Shown here: piece by piece, positions 25,060 through 36,179 of the stretch | How positions within the stretch are numbered: position 1 is the first letter of the stretch | Layout: each line of letters opens with the position of its first letter | Source of the DNA: Acetobacter lovaniensis | GTDB taxonomy: Bacteria > Pseudomonadota > Alphaproteobacteria > Acetobacterales > Acetobacteraceae | DNA: 64,000 nucleotides | NCBI RefSeq assembly: GCF_014207635.1 | Contig: NZ_JACHIE010000002.1 | Span: 288,752-352,751, forward strand | Reading direction: 5' to 3' | Translations under genes and position numbers: made by a program | The notes under the pieces: generated by a model | Told to the model about the DNA's origin: nothing | Databases searched by the model: none | Seen by the model: only the letters and a program-made list of their open reading frames with translations

Positions 25060-25593
25060 ATGACCAAACCCAATGCTTCAGAACGTCACATCAAGGAATA
25101 TCTTGGCACGCCCACAGACCTGAAGGCCGAAAAGGTCAGGGCTGTGGCCGCAGGTCTGGCCGAGGTTCTGGCGGATGTATTCGCCCTTTACATCAAAACC
25201 AAGAACTTTCACTGGCATATGAGTGGCCGCCACTTCCGCGATTACCACCTGCTGCTGGACGAGCAGAGCCAGCAGATTTTTGCCATGACCGACCCTCTGG
25301 CCGAGCGCGCACGCAAGATTGGCGGCACCACGCTGCACTCCGTTGGGGAAATCAGCCGCAAAACGACCATTCTGGATAACGATGCCCTGTACGTCACCCC
25401 CGAGGACATGCTGGCCGAACTGCGCGAAGACAACCTGACACTGACCAAACGCCTGCGCGCGGTGCATGACATCTGTGATGATGCCCACGACGTTGCCACC
25501 GCCAGCCTGCTGGAAAACTGGATTGATGAAACAGAACGCCGCACATGGTTCCTGTTTGAAACCACCCGTCCGGTTTTTGGCAAAAACGACTGA
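25060..25593 (+). CDS. Dps family DNA-binding ferritin-like protein
   Basis: A 177-aa Dps/ferritin-like protein that oxidises and stores iron and protects DNA under starvation and peroxide stress. The ferroxidase segment KTKNFHWHMSGRHFRDYHLLLDEQ with His, Asp and Glu ligands is present near residues 47-70. The start is the ATG at 25060 (MTKPNASERH); the frame is open further upstream but reads poorly. The N-terminus is short and polar, as in DNA-binding members. It follows the heptamer repeat, so expression could depend on repeat number only if the promoter lies nearby. Confidence 0.92.
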   Translation: MTKPNASERHIKEYLGTPTDLKAEKVRAVAAGLAEVLADVFALYIKTKNFHWHMSGRHFRDYHLLLDEQSQQIFAMTDPLAERARKIGGTTLHSVGEISRKTTILDNDALYVTPEDMLAELREDNLTLTKRLRAVHDICDDAHDVATASLLENWIDETERRTWFLFETTRPVFGKND

Positions 25594-25702
25594 CGCCCGC
25601 AGAAGCTAACTCCCCCACGCCCCCAGTCCCACGCAGGTCATGCGGGGCAATACCGGGCAGGCTGGAGCAGGGTTTACTCCCTACCCCGGCCCTTGCCCGG
25701 CT

Positions 25703-27355
<1,653 letters not shown>

Positions 27356-27477
27356 TCAAGCGGATATTCTTGTTGCGTGGAATGTGCATGCACACAAGCG
27401 GGAAAACCACCCCAAAAAACGCAGATCGCACCTGTTTTGTCCTGTTTTTTACCCTTTTATGCCAAAAAGATGCGCTG

Positions 27478-28686
27478 TCAGACCTGCTCTTCCTCCGGCA
27501 GGGGAGCGGTCAGGTGGTCGATCACCGCCAGCAGCACGGCGGTAATGGGGGAGGCAAAGGCAAAACCCCACATCCCCAGAAAAGCACCAAATATGGTCTG
27601 GGAGAGAATGGTCAGCGCAGGCGGCATGCTGACCGCCCTTTTCTGAATGAAGGGGGACATCACATACCCTTCAAACGCCTGAATAAAGGCATACAGCCCC
27701 GCCACCATAAGGGCTTCACGCGGGCTGATGGACAGGGCGATCAGCACGGCAGGCACAGCCCCGATAAACGTCCCCAGATAGGGAATGAAGTTGGCCGTAC
27801 CCGCAACCAGCCCGAGCGGAAAAGCAAGCGGCATGCCCAGCAGGGACAGGCCACCCCATGTCAGCACGCCCACCACGGTCATATCCAGCAACTGCCCTGC
27901 AACCCAGGCGGACAGCACATGGGCTGTTGTGCGGATCAGCTCACGCGCGGTGCCGCGGTAGCGCGTGGGCACCAGCCGCAGCAGGCCATTGGCATACAGG
28001 TGGGGGGAGAGCGCAAAATATACCCCCGCAATCACAATAACCACCAGCGTACCTGCCGACCCGAAGGTGGAGGTCAGCACATTGGTCATGGACCCAGCAA
28101 AGTCCATCCCACTCGTCCCCTCCGACCCAAGAGGGCCGGATGTCTGGTTGCCGCCCAGAAAGCGGGGAATATGGTTAAGCACCGAATGTCCAACCGGATT
28201 CTCATCCAGAGTGGCATGCAGGGCATCACGTTCATGGGTCAGGGCCGCGTACAGGTGGGAAAGCTGGGTTACCAGCTCGGGGCCGGACACATGCACAACA
28301 AACGAAACACCCCCCACAAGGGCGGCAAGGAACAGCACCACCGCCACCCACTGCCGTATGGGCAGCACCCGGCAGATCAACCGTGCAGCACCATGCAGGA
28401 CCACCGCCACAAGGGCTGCGGCAAACACCACCATAACCACAGCCCCACCAGCGTAAATGAACAGCCCCACGCACAGGGCCGCCACCACGGCTATGGCAAG
28501 CTGGTAAAAACGGCGCAGGATACGCCCCAGTTTCTGCACGTTCAGGGCCAGAAGAGCTATCTGCTCCGCGCTGGCGGTCCCTGCCGTATGCGCAAGGGGG
28601 GTGGGGGACAACCTTTTGTTCGCACTGGTCTGGCCGGGCTGGTCTGGTGCGGAGGCCTGTTCGCCCTCAAACATCTGCTGTTCCAC
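27478..28686 (-). CDS. AI-2E family (PerM-like) transporter
   Basis: A 402-aa integral membrane protein with about eight helices. Two lie near the N-terminus and a C-terminal bundle includes GTANFIPYLGTFIGAVPAVLIAL and GYVMSPFIQKRAVSMPPALTILSQTIFGAFLGMWG, which are typical of the PF01594 family. Members export or import small molecules, but this function is poorly defined. The start is GTG at 28686 because AGGAAA sits 8 nt before it; the ATG at 28674 is the alternative. The N-terminal ~35 residues are a polar tail. It is divergent from a TetR gene. Confidence 0.88.
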   Translation of the reverse strand: MEQQMFEGEQASAPDQPGQTSANKRLSPTPLAHTAGTASAEQIALLALNVQKLGRILRRFYQLAIAVVAALCVGLFIYAGGAVVMVVFAAALVAVVLHGAARLICRVLPIRQWVAVVLFLAALVGGVSFVVHVSGPELVTQLSHLYAALTHERDALHATLDENPVGHSVLNHIPRFLGGNQTSGPLGSEGTSGMDFAGSMTNVLTSTFGSAGTLVVIVIAGVYFALSPHLYANGLLRLVPTRYRGTARELIRTTAHVLSAWVAGQLLDMTVVGVLTWGGLSLLGMPLAFPLGLVAGTANFIPYLGTFIGAVPAVLIALSISPREALMVAGLYAFIQAFEGYVMSPFIQKRAVSMPPALTILSQTIFGAFLGMWGFAFASPITAVLLAVIDHLTAPLPEEEQV

Positions 28687-28979
28687 TGGGGTTATTTCCT
28701 GACATGATCGTGCGCCACGTGGTATGTGTGTTTTGTGTGTGGCGGAAAAAGGCGGCCGCAACACCCCCTTTTCTTGCAACACATTCTTGCGTCGCACGGA
28801 AAGACCTCGAAATAAAAACACGACACGGGTATAAAACCGCCACATTGCAGATGTGTTGTCCTCCCCCTGCCCTACACCAGCTAACACAAAGCGGATAATC
28901 GTTGTCTGAGCCCCCAGCCCCCCGTTCACCCAAAGGTTACCTGAGCAAGGCCCTTACCTTTGCCACCCGTCCTCTGGAC

Positions 28980-29663
28980 ATGGCAAACCCTTGCCTGCAG
29001 GGGCGTAAACGGCGCTGTGGGCGACCCACGACCGATGTTACGGAAGACCTTGACCAGTATCTGCTGGAAATAGCGGCGGGCCTGTTTGTGCAGCATGGCT
29101 ATGCGGGCACCTCCATCGACCAGATCGCCCGCAAGGCCTGCGCCAGCAAACAGACAATCTACCGCCGCTATTCCTCCAAGGAAGCGCTGTTCATAGCCGT
29201 GGTCACCAACCTGACCGGCTCGGTACTGCGAGCCATGGAAGAGACCCCCCTGACCAACCCGCTGGAGGAACTGCGCCACATCAGCCGCCTGATGCTGGAT
29301 CTGACCCTCCGCCCCGATGCACTGGGCACGTACCGGATTCTCATAGCCGACGGGCACCGCCACCCTTCCCTGCAACAGCAGGCGGTGGCGGCCATTGGCC
29401 AGCCTTTTCACAATAATTTTGTGCGCCTGCTCAAAGCCGCGGAACAGAAGGGCCAGATCAACCCCGGCCATGCCACGGACACCACGGCCCGCCTGCTGAC
29501 CGGCATGGTCACAGGCTGGCCAATGGAAGACAGTCTTTTTGGCCTTGATCCGCTCAAGACCGAGGAAGAGCGCGATGCTTTTTTTAGCGAAGCATGGTCT
29601 TTTTTCCTCAATGCCGTAGGGGGACGGCAGATAGCTCTGGCCCCGCAGCAGGTGCCGGGCTGA
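28980..29663 (+). CDS. TetR family transcriptional regulator
   Basis: A 227-aa TetR protein. The N-terminal helix-turn-helix is AAGLFVQHGYAGTSIDQIARKACASKQTIYRRYSSKEALF (about residues 35-72). A C-terminal TetR_C-like domain follows with DALGTYRILIADGHRHP. The start is taken at the ATG at 28980; a TTG 78 bp upstream also keeps the frame and neither has a strong ribosome site. It is divergent from the AI-2E transporter gene and is the likely regulator of it, by position. Confidence 0.88.
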   Translation: MANPCLQGRKRRCGRPTTDVTEDLDQYLLEIAAGLFVQHGYAGTSIDQIARKACASKQTIYRRYSSKEALFIAVVTNLTGSVLRAMEETPLTNPLEELRHISRLMLDLTLRPDALGTYRILIADGHRHPSLQQQAVAAIGQPFHNNFVRLLKAAEQKGQINPGHATDTTARLLTGMVTGWPMEDSLFGLDPLKTEEERDAFFSEAWSFFLNAVGGRQIALAPQQVPG

Positions 29664-29705
29664 GCACAGGCGGCCTGCACGCCCCGCCGCACCGGGGCTG
29701 AGTGT

Positions 29706-30116
29706 TTATCCGCCGCTGCCCGTAGCACTGGGCCGGAAGTCCAGTGCAAGCCCGTTCATGCAGTACCGCAGCCCGGTAGGAGGTGGCCCGTCGTTAAAGA
29801 CATGGCCCAGATGGCCCTCGCACTGCGCGCAGTGGGCCTCCTCCCTGACCATGCCGTGGCTTGTATCGCGCCGGGTGGCAACGCCCTGCGGCTCCGCCGC
29901 CCAGAAGGATGGCCACCCGCTGCCGCTCTCATACTTGGTGGTGGAGGAAAACAGCAGCGTACCACACGCCGCGCAATGGTAGGTGCCAGGGCGTTTTTCC
30001 CCGTTCAGGGGGCTGGAGCCGGGGTATTCCGTGCCATGGCCGAGCAGAATCTGCTCCTGTTCGGGGGTCAGGGGGGCACGTGGGCCACACCCGCCAGAAC
30101 TGCAACTGCTGGTCAT
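29706..30116 (-). CDS. msrB: Peptide-methionine (R)-S-oxide reductase
   Basis: A 136-aa MsrB that repairs methionine-R-sulfoxide. Four zinc-binding cysteines are visible (YHCAACG and CAQCEGH), and the catalytic Cys is in GLRYCMNGLALDF. The WPSF motif and HVFNDGP are also present. The start is the ATG at 30116 with AAAGGAA just before it; the frame extends further upstream but without a site. The N-terminus begins MTSSCSSGGCG, a short cysteine-rich stretch not typical of the core enzyme. It is convergent with the TetR gene. Confidence 0.95.
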   Translation of the reverse strand: MTSSCSSGGCGPRAPLTPEQEQILLGHGTEYPGSSPLNGEKRPGTYHCAACGTLLFSSTTKYESGSGWPSFWAAEPQGVATRRDTSHGMVREEAHCAQCEGHLGHVFNDGPPPTGLRYCMNGLALDFRPSATGSGG

Positions 30117-30401
30117 AACGGTTCCTTTCTGCCTCCAGCCGGTGCGGTGCACCAGCCACCCTGCACCGGGGCAATACCTGCCGTCCAGACTACCGCGCAC
30201 AAGCCCGCCGCGCCAAGCCCTCGGCCTGTCACACTCGGGCGAGCCCGCCACGCGGGCAATGGAATAGAGACTTGCTGCCCGCGCGGGCTGTTCCTAAAGT
30301 TCGTGTGCGCCATGCCAGCCTTGCCCCGCCCTCGGGCTGGTCTGCCCGGTATGGCGTTTTCCCACCTTGGCCCTGCCCCACGGCATGAACAGGACCACAC
30401 C

Positions 30402-31898
30402 ATGAGCCTTACCGATCTGCTGGTCATGCTGGCCTATCTGGCAGCCATGCCGGTTGTGGCCCTTATGCTGGCGGGCCGCCAGTCCTCCCCCACCGCGTAT
30501 CTGGAAGGGCACAGGGACCTGCCATGGTGGGCGCTGTGCCTGTCCCTTGTTGCAACGGAAACCTCTACCCTGACCGTCATCAGCGTGCCGGGCATTGCCT
30601 ATGGGTCGGGCATGGTTTTTGTGGGGCTGGCCCTTGGCTACCTTGTGGGCCGGGCCATTGTTGCGTGGTGGTTCCTGCCCCTTTACCAGCAGGGGCAGAT
30701 GCTCAGCGCCTATGACTGGCTGGGCCAGTGCTTTGGCCCCACCATGCAGCGGCTGGCCTCCGCCACATTCCTGACCACCCGCCTGCTGGCAGAGGCCGTG
30801 CGCCTGTTTGCAGGCATGCTCCCCCTGGCCACCATGCTGGCGGCCCTGCACATACACCTGCCCCAGCCCGTGCTGCTGGGGGGCATTATGCTGCTGACCC
30901 TGTTCTACACTGTTTGTGGCGGCCTGCGCGCAGTGGTCTGGTCAGACAGTATCCAGTTCGGTCTGTACCTGTTCGGAGCGACAGCCTGTGCACTGCTGTT
31001 ATGGCATGGCGCACCCGCGGGCACATGGCACAGCCTGCAACAGGCCGGGCGGCTGCACCTGTTTGCCCATGATGCCCCGTTGCTGAACAGCCCGTTTACC
31101 CCCCTTGCCGCCCTTGCCGGGGGGGCTTTGCTCTCGGTTGCATCCCACGGTACCGACCAGCTTATGGTCCAGCGTGTGCTGGCCGCACGCAGCCTGCGGG
31201 ATGCGCGGCTGGCCCTTATGGGCAGCGCGCTGGGGGTGGGCGTGCTGTTTGCCCTGCTCAGCCTGACCGGCGTGCTGCTCTGGGCGCGCAATGGCGGGCT
31301 CACACCTGCGCAGGCGGGCTATGCCAGCCCGGATGCCATTTTTCCCGCATATATTGTGCGTGACCTGCCACCGGGCCTGCGCGGGCTTATGCTGGCGGGT
31401 ATTCTGGCCGCCACCATGGGCTCACTCTCGGCCACCCTGTCGGCCATGACTGCGGCCAGCGTGGGGGATTTTGCCCCCCTGTGCGCGCACGCCACACGCA
31501 GGCTGCGCTGCTCCGCGCTGGGCTTTGCCCGGCTGGTTAGCGTGGTGTGGGCCTGCGCGCTGGTGGCATGTGCGGGGCTGTTTGCCCATGCCAGCCAGTC
31601 CGCCATTCTGCTTGGCCTGTCCATTGCCGCGTGCGGGTATGGCCCCATGCTGGGCACGTTTGTTGCGGGCATGGCCATGCCCCGTGTGCAGGCGCGCACA
31701 CTCGCACCTGCTTTTGCACTGAGCGTGCCATGCATGGTCTGGGCCATGCTGGCCCTGCACCCCAACGGGCACCCCCTTGCCTTTGCGTGGCTGATCGTGC
31801 TGGGCATGATGGTCCTGTTCGGGCTAGCCGGCCTGCTCCATATCATGCACCTTAGTCCGTACCCCCTGCCCGCCCGCAACCGGAGGCCAAAATCATGA
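30402..31898 (+). CDS. Sodium:solute symporter, likely for amino sugars
   Basis: A 498-aa SSS family protein with about 13 membrane helices. Landmarks are LVATETSTLTVISVPGIAYGSG near the first helices, DSIQFGLYLFG and SHGTDQLMVQRVLAARSLRDAR. The start ATG at 30402 has AGGA 8 nt upstream. Its last bases overlap murQ (ATGA), so it belongs to the murQ operon. By association it probably carries MurNAc, GlcNAc or a related muropeptide sugar into the cell; the substrate is inferred from context only. Confidence 0.9.
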   Translation: MSLTDLLVMLAYLAAMPVVALMLAGRQSSPTAYLEGHRDLPWWALCLSLVATETSTLTVISVPGIAYGSGMVFVGLALGYLVGRAIVAWWFLPLYQQGQMLSAYDWLGQCFGPTMQRLASATFLTTRLLAEAVRLFAGMLPLATMLAALHIHLPQPVLLGGIMLLTLFYTVCGGLRAVVWSDSIQFGLYLFGATACALLLWHGAPAGTWHSLQQAGRLHLFAHDAPLLNSPFTPLAALAGGALLSVASHGTDQLMVQRVLAARSLRDARLALMGSALGVGVLFALLSLTGVLLWARNGGLTPAQAGYASPDAIFPAYIVRDLPPGLRGLMLAGILAATMGSLSATLSAMTAASVGDFAPLCAHATRRLRCSALGFARLVSVVWACALVACAGLFAHASQSAILLGLSIAACGYGPMLGTFVAGMAMPRVQARTLAPAFALSVPCMVWAMLALHPNGHPLAFAWLIVLGMMVLFGLAGLLHIMHLSPYPLPARNRRPKS

Positions 31899-32872
31899 CC
31901 ACCCAGTACACACCAAACCGGCCCCCCCGCACGGAAATGCAGGACCCGCGTTATGACGGACTGGACACATGGCCCACCGCCACCGTGCTGGAAAGCCTGC
32001 TGGAAAGCCAGCTCGCGGCCACGGCGGCAGTGCGCTCCGCCCTGACGGACATGGAGGCCGCCATTGCGCAGGCAGTGCCGCGACTGGAGCGCGGCGGGCG
32101 GCTGTTTTACGTAGGGGCAGGCACATCGGGACGGATTGGCTTGCAGGATGGTGTGGAACTGATCCCGACCTATGGCTGGCCGTCGGAGCGGCTGGTGCTG
32201 CTGCTGGCAGGTGGGGAGGCCGCCCTGTTCAGCCCCGTGGAGGGCGCTGAAGATGATGAGGACGAAGCCCAGCGCGCCATAACCCGCCACACCCCCACGG
32301 CTGATGATGTGGTGATCGGCATTGCCGCAAGCGGGAACACGCCCTACACCTGCGCAGCCCTTGCCAGCGCCCGCTTTTGCGGCAGCCTGACCATTGGCCT
32401 GTCCTGCACCCCCGCAGCCCGCCTGCTGGCCGAAACCGACATAGGTATCCTGACCGAAACCGGGCCGGAAGTCGTGGCAGGCTCCACCCGCATGAAGGCA
32501 GGCACTGCGCAGAAAATCTGCCTCAACCTGCTTTCCACCACACTTATGATCCGCCTTGGCCATACATGGCGGGGGCATATGGTGGACATGCGCATTGTCA
32601 ACACCAAACTGGTGCACCGCGCACTGCGGATGATTACCCAGTTGACCGACTGCTCGGACACGCAGGCGCAGGCCGCCCTGCTCAAGGCGGATGGGTCCAT
32701 CAAACTGGCTATTCTGCTGCGTCAGGGGCTGGAACCCGCACAGGGGCGTATGCTGCTCCGCCTGTGCGACGGGCACCTGCGCCGGGCACTGGACCTGCTG
32801 GCCGTGCAGGCAGCACGTGGTGTGAGCCCCACCTCCCATAACCCACCCGCACCCGAACAGATCCTGTATTAA
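31895..32872 (+). CDS. murQ: N-acetylmuramic acid 6-phosphate etherase
   Basis: A 325-aa cytoplasmic enzyme that splits MurNAc-6-phosphate into GlcNAc-6-phosphate and D-lactate. The SIS-domain signature is clear: YVGAGTSGRIGLQDGVELIPTYG, with the catalytic Glu in that stretch, IAASGNTPYTCAAL and EVVAGSTRMKAGTAQKICLNLLSTT. The length is slightly above the usual 300. The start overlaps the symporter stop and the stop overlaps the kinase start (TAATG), so the genes are translationally coupled. Confidence 0.95.
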   Translation: MTTQYTPNRPPRTEMQDPRYDGLDTWPTATVLESLLESQLAATAAVRSALTDMEAAIAQAVPRLERGGRLFYVGAGTSGRIGLQDGVELIPTYGWPSERLVLLLAGGEAALFSPVEGAEDDEDEAQRAITRHTPTADDVVIGIAASGNTPYTCAALASARFCGSLTIGLSCTPAARLLAETDIGILTETGPEVVAGSTRMKAGTAQKICLNLLSTTLMIRLGHTWRGHMVDMRIVNTKLVHRALRMITQLTDCSDTQAQAALLKADGSIKLAILLRQGLEPAQGRMLLRLCDGHLRRALDLLAVQAARGVSPTSHNPPAPEQILY

Positions 32873-33888
32873 TGCCCCCGGCCCAGACCCTTCTTGCACT
32901 CGATGGCGGGGGCACCCATACCCGCGTCGCCCTGATCACGCGGGATGCCTGCCTGCTGGCTCACACCACCGGCCCCGGCTGCAACCCCTATGACCGGCCA
33001 GACTGGGCCGAACATCTGCATGCCCTGCTGCGCGCACTCCCCCATAACGGCCTGTGCGCGGCCGTACTGGGCATGGCCGGATATGACGGGGCGCGCCCTT
33101 CCTCCCACCAGCAAGTAAACGTCGCCCGCGCAGCCCTTGGGCCAGACATCCCGCTGGAACTGGAAAACGATGTGCAGACCGCCCACCGGGCTGCCTTTGC
33201 CGGAGGAGCGGGGGTTTTTGTGCTGGCGGGCACAGGCTCCGTAGCGCAGGCGCGCGCACAAGATGGGCACACCACCCGCGCAGGCGGCTGGGGCTGGCTG
33301 TTTGGAGATGAAGGGGGCGGCTACTGGATTGGCTGCCAGGCCCTTAACCACGCCGCCCGTTTTCTGGATGACCCCACAACACCCTTTGCGCCCTTTGCGT
33401 GCGCCGTGCTGCATGCGCTGGAACTGCCCAGCCACGGCCCCCACGCCTCCGATGCCCTGCGCGAGTGGCTGCGCACCCGCCCCCACCCACGCTCCGCCGT
33501 GGGAGATGTAGCCCCCATAATCCATGCACTGGCCCAGACGCATGACCCCCACGCTCTGGCCATACTGCATGCGGCGGGCACGCATCTGGCCGATCTGGCG
33601 CACACGGCCTGCCGCGGCCTTGCGCCGCCAGCCCCTGCTGCCTCCGCCACACCCCCGGCTGCACAGCCTCTGATGGGACTGCCGTGGAGCTATGGCGGGA
33701 GTGTGATGAGCAGCGCGGTCGTCCGTGCGCGCGTGAGCACACTGCTGGGCCAGCCCGCAACCCCTCCTGCCCTGCCCCCACTGGGCGGGGCCGCCCTGCG
33801 CGCGGCCCAGCTGGCAGGCTGGGAAGTGGACGCGGCATGGGTACACAGGCTTGCAACCTCACTTTCGGTGCAAAACACACAGCCATGA
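32872..33888 (+). CDS. BadF/BcrA-type sugar kinase, probable MurNAc/GlcNAc kinase
   Basis: A 338-aa kinase of the BadF/BadG/BcrA ATPase (ASKHA) fold. The first phosphate-binding loop is LLALDGGGTHTRVAL, the second is LAGTGSVAQAR, and GGWGWLFGDEGGGYWIG is typical of N-acetylglucosamine kinases and the MurNAc/GlcNAc kinase MurK. It would make MurNAc-6-phosphate for MurQ, replacing a PTS. It is coupled to murQ by TAATG and overlaps the hexosaminidase start (ATGA). A C-terminal Ala/Pro-rich linker lies around residues 245-265. Confidence 0.88.
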   Translation: MPPAQTLLALDGGGTHTRVALITRDACLLAHTTGPGCNPYDRPDWAEHLHALLRALPHNGLCAAVLGMAGYDGARPSSHQQVNVARAALGPDIPLELENDVQTAHRAAFAGGAGVFVLAGTGSVAQARAQDGHTTRAGGWGWLFGDEGGGYWIGCQALNHAARFLDDPTTPFAPFACAVLHALELPSHGPHASDALREWLRTRPHPRSAVGDVAPIIHALAQTHDPHALAILHAAGTHLADLAHTACRGLAPPAPAASATPPAAQPLMGLPWSYGGSVMSSAVVRARVSTLLGQPATPPALPPLGGAALRAAQLAGWEVDAAWVHRLATSLSVQNTQP

Positions 33889-36146
33889 TTGCTCACTTTT
33901 TCAAATCCATCCCGGCCAGAACACTGCTCCTGTGTGGCCTTACTCTGGCTGGGGGCACACCTTGTGTGACCATGGCGCAAAATGCGCTGGACACATCCCC
34001 CGGCACGCCCCAACTGGCTTTTGTGCGCAATAGCGTGCGCCTGCCGCTGGTCATGCCAGCACCGGCTGTTCTACAGGCATCGGGGGCTGCCTTTGCCTTA
34101 CCCCAAAGCCTGACTCTGCACTGGAACAGCCCACCAACCCCGCTGTTGCTCCGGGCTGTAGAGCGGTTGCGTACCCGGCTTTGCATACTGGCAAGCAGGC
34201 CCATTATGTTCACTCAGGCTCCACCTCCACCGGGTGGACTTGTGCTGAACATCAACACCCCCAGGGACATCACATTCCCCAGCCCCACCATGCGTGAGGG
34301 CTATACGCTGGATGTTGCCCCCACCGGCATAACCCTGAATGCACAAGGAGTGGCCGGAGTGCTGCATGGCCTGACCAGCCTGAGCCAGCTTGTACGGCAG
34401 GAGCGCGATGGGCCTGTGCTGGCACAAGCCCATATTGAGGATACCCCGCGCTTTGCCTGGCGTGGGCTTATGCTGGACACCAGCAGGCACTTCATGCCCC
34501 TGCCCGACCTGCTACGCCAGCTGGACGCCATGGAAATGGTCAAGCTGAACGCGCTGCACATCCACCTGTCCGATGGTGCCGCCTTCAGGGTGGAAAGCAG
34601 GGTTTTCCCGCGCCTGCACACACTTGGCAGCCATGGGCAGTATTACACGCAGGAACAGGTTCACCAGCTTGTGCGTGAGGCTGCGGACAGGGGTATCCGT
34701 GTGGTGCCCGAGTTTGATACACCCGGCCACAGCTACGCCATGCTGCTGGCATACCCGCGCTATGCGGCCAACGCCCCGCTCAACACCACCGACCGGGCCG
34801 AGATCAACCGCGCAGCCCTGGACCCCACCAACCCGGCTACACTCAGCTTTGTAAACGCCGTGTACGCAGAAATGGCGGGCCTGTTCCCCGACCCCGTTTT
34901 TCACATCGGAGGGGACGAGGTGGTGGCAAAGCAATGGGCGCAATCCCCTCATATTGCCGCGTATATGAAGCAGCACCACATAGCCTCGGTTGCGGCCTTG
35001 CAGGCGGATTACACCCGCCACGTGGCCCACGCCCTGCGCCAGCGTGGCAAAACCGTTATGGGCTGGGATGAAGTCCAGGAAGCCGATATTCCCCCAGACA
35101 CCATTATAGAAAGCTGGCGTGGCCCCGCGCATACCGCACAGGCCACGGCCGCTGGCCATGACACGGTTATTTCCGGCCCCTATTATCTGGACCGCCTGCT
35201 CCCCGCGAGCGCCTACTACACCACAGACCCGCTGGACATGCGCAAGGACGCGGCGGAGGCACAGGCAGCCGCCCAGACCACCGGCCCCAACCCGCCCGAC
35301 ACCCCACCAACACCCCCCACCGCCACGGCAAAGGCGGAGGACGCCCCTCCACCACCCCTGAATGACGCACAGAAAGCCCATGTGCTGGGTGCGGAGGCCG
35401 TCTTGTGGACCGAGGTTGTCTCCCCCGACATGCTGGATGCGCGCATATGGCCACGGGCAGCGGCACTGGCCGAACGGTTCTGGTCCGCGCAGGACCGGTG
35501 CGATGCCACAACCCTGTACCCCAGACTGGCCATTATGGCAGACCGGCTGGACCTGCTGGGGCTGGAAGCCCATGCCAACACTGGGCGCATGCTTGAGCGC
35601 CTGGCTCCGGGGGAGACGGAGGCCGCCGCCGTGCTGCTTCAGACGGTCTCACCCGTGCGTAATTACGCCCATAATCATGAATTTCTGCAAATCCGGCACA
35701 AACAGACCGCCACCTTGCAGCAGCTCGGCACCCCGGCGGATATTGCCAGCCCGGACAGCTTCGAGGCTGAAACCTTTAACGCCGAAGCCAGAGCCTTTAT
35801 TGCCGGTCATACCGAACTGCGCCATGATCTGGAAAACAGGCTCACCCGCTGGGCCGATAATGACAGCGCCTTCGCCCGCGCGGCAGCCCATAACGCGGGG
35901 CTGACCCCGGCACTGGCGGCCTCGGCCCAACTGGCCGATCTGGCCCGTGCGGGGCTGGCCGCCCTTGGCACAGGGCGCACACTAAACTGGCGCGAAAACG
36001 CCCGTACTGCCCTTCTTGCCGCCAAAAAAGACATAGCAGCCTCGGCCAGTATCCATGTCGTGACCAATACCCCCCAGCCCGAAGGGGACCTGATCCAGCG
36101 GATCGTACCCGGGGTGGAAGTCCTGCTTGATCAGGCCATGCCCTAG
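33885..36146 (+). CDS. GH20 beta-N-acetylhexosaminidase with a Pro/Ala-rich insertion
   Basis: A 753-aa exported enzyme that removes terminal beta-GlcNAc, for example from muropeptides. The signal peptide covers about residues 1-30. The GH20 domain starts with RFAWRGLMLDTSRHFMPL, and the catalytic Asp-Glu pair is in HIGGDEVVAKQW (near residue 340). A Pro/Ala/Thr-rich stretch of about 40 residues (near 455-495) interrupts the domain before AEAVLWTEVVSPDML. The gene is the last of the MurNAc operon. Start ATG at 33885 overlaps the kinase stop; a much longer frame upstream is ignored. It probably supplies GlcNAc and MurNAc to the symporter. Confidence 0.92.
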   Translation: MIAHFFKSIPARTLLLCGLTLAGGTPCVTMAQNALDTSPGTPQLAFVRNSVRLPLVMPAPAVLQASGAAFALPQSLTLHWNSPPTPLLLRAVERLRTRLCILASRPIMFTQAPPPPGGLVLNINTPRDITFPSPTMREGYTLDVAPTGITLNAQGVAGVLHGLTSLSQLVRQERDGPVLAQAHIEDTPRFAWRGLMLDTSRHFMPLPDLLRQLDAMEMVKLNALHIHLSDGAAFRVESRVFPRLHTLGSHGQYYTQEQVHQLVREAADRGIRVVPEFDTPGHSYAMLLAYPRYAANAPLNTTDRAEINRAALDPTNPATLSFVNAVYAEMAGLFPDPVFHIGGDEVVAKQWAQSPHIAAYMKQHHIASVAALQADYTRHVAHALRQRGKTVMGWDEVQEADIPPDTIIESWRGPAHTAQATAAGHDTVISGPYYLDRLLPASAYYTTDPLDMRKDAAEAQAAAQTTGPNPPDTPPTPPTATAKAEDAPPPPLNDAQKAHVLGAEAVLWTEVVSPDMLDARIWPRAAALAERFWSAQDRCDATTLYPRLAIMADRLDLLGLEAHANTGRMLERLAPGETEAAAVLLQTVSPVRNYAHNHEFLQIRHKQTATLQQLGTPADIASPDSFEAETFNAEARAFIAGHTELRHDLENRLTRWADNDSAFARAAAHNAGLTPALAASAQLADLARAGLAALGTGRTLNWRENARTALLAAKKDIAASASIHVVTNTPQPEGDLIQRIVPGVEVLLDQAMP

Positions 36147-36179
36147 GCAGCCCTGCCGCACCGAGCATGGCCTGCTGGA

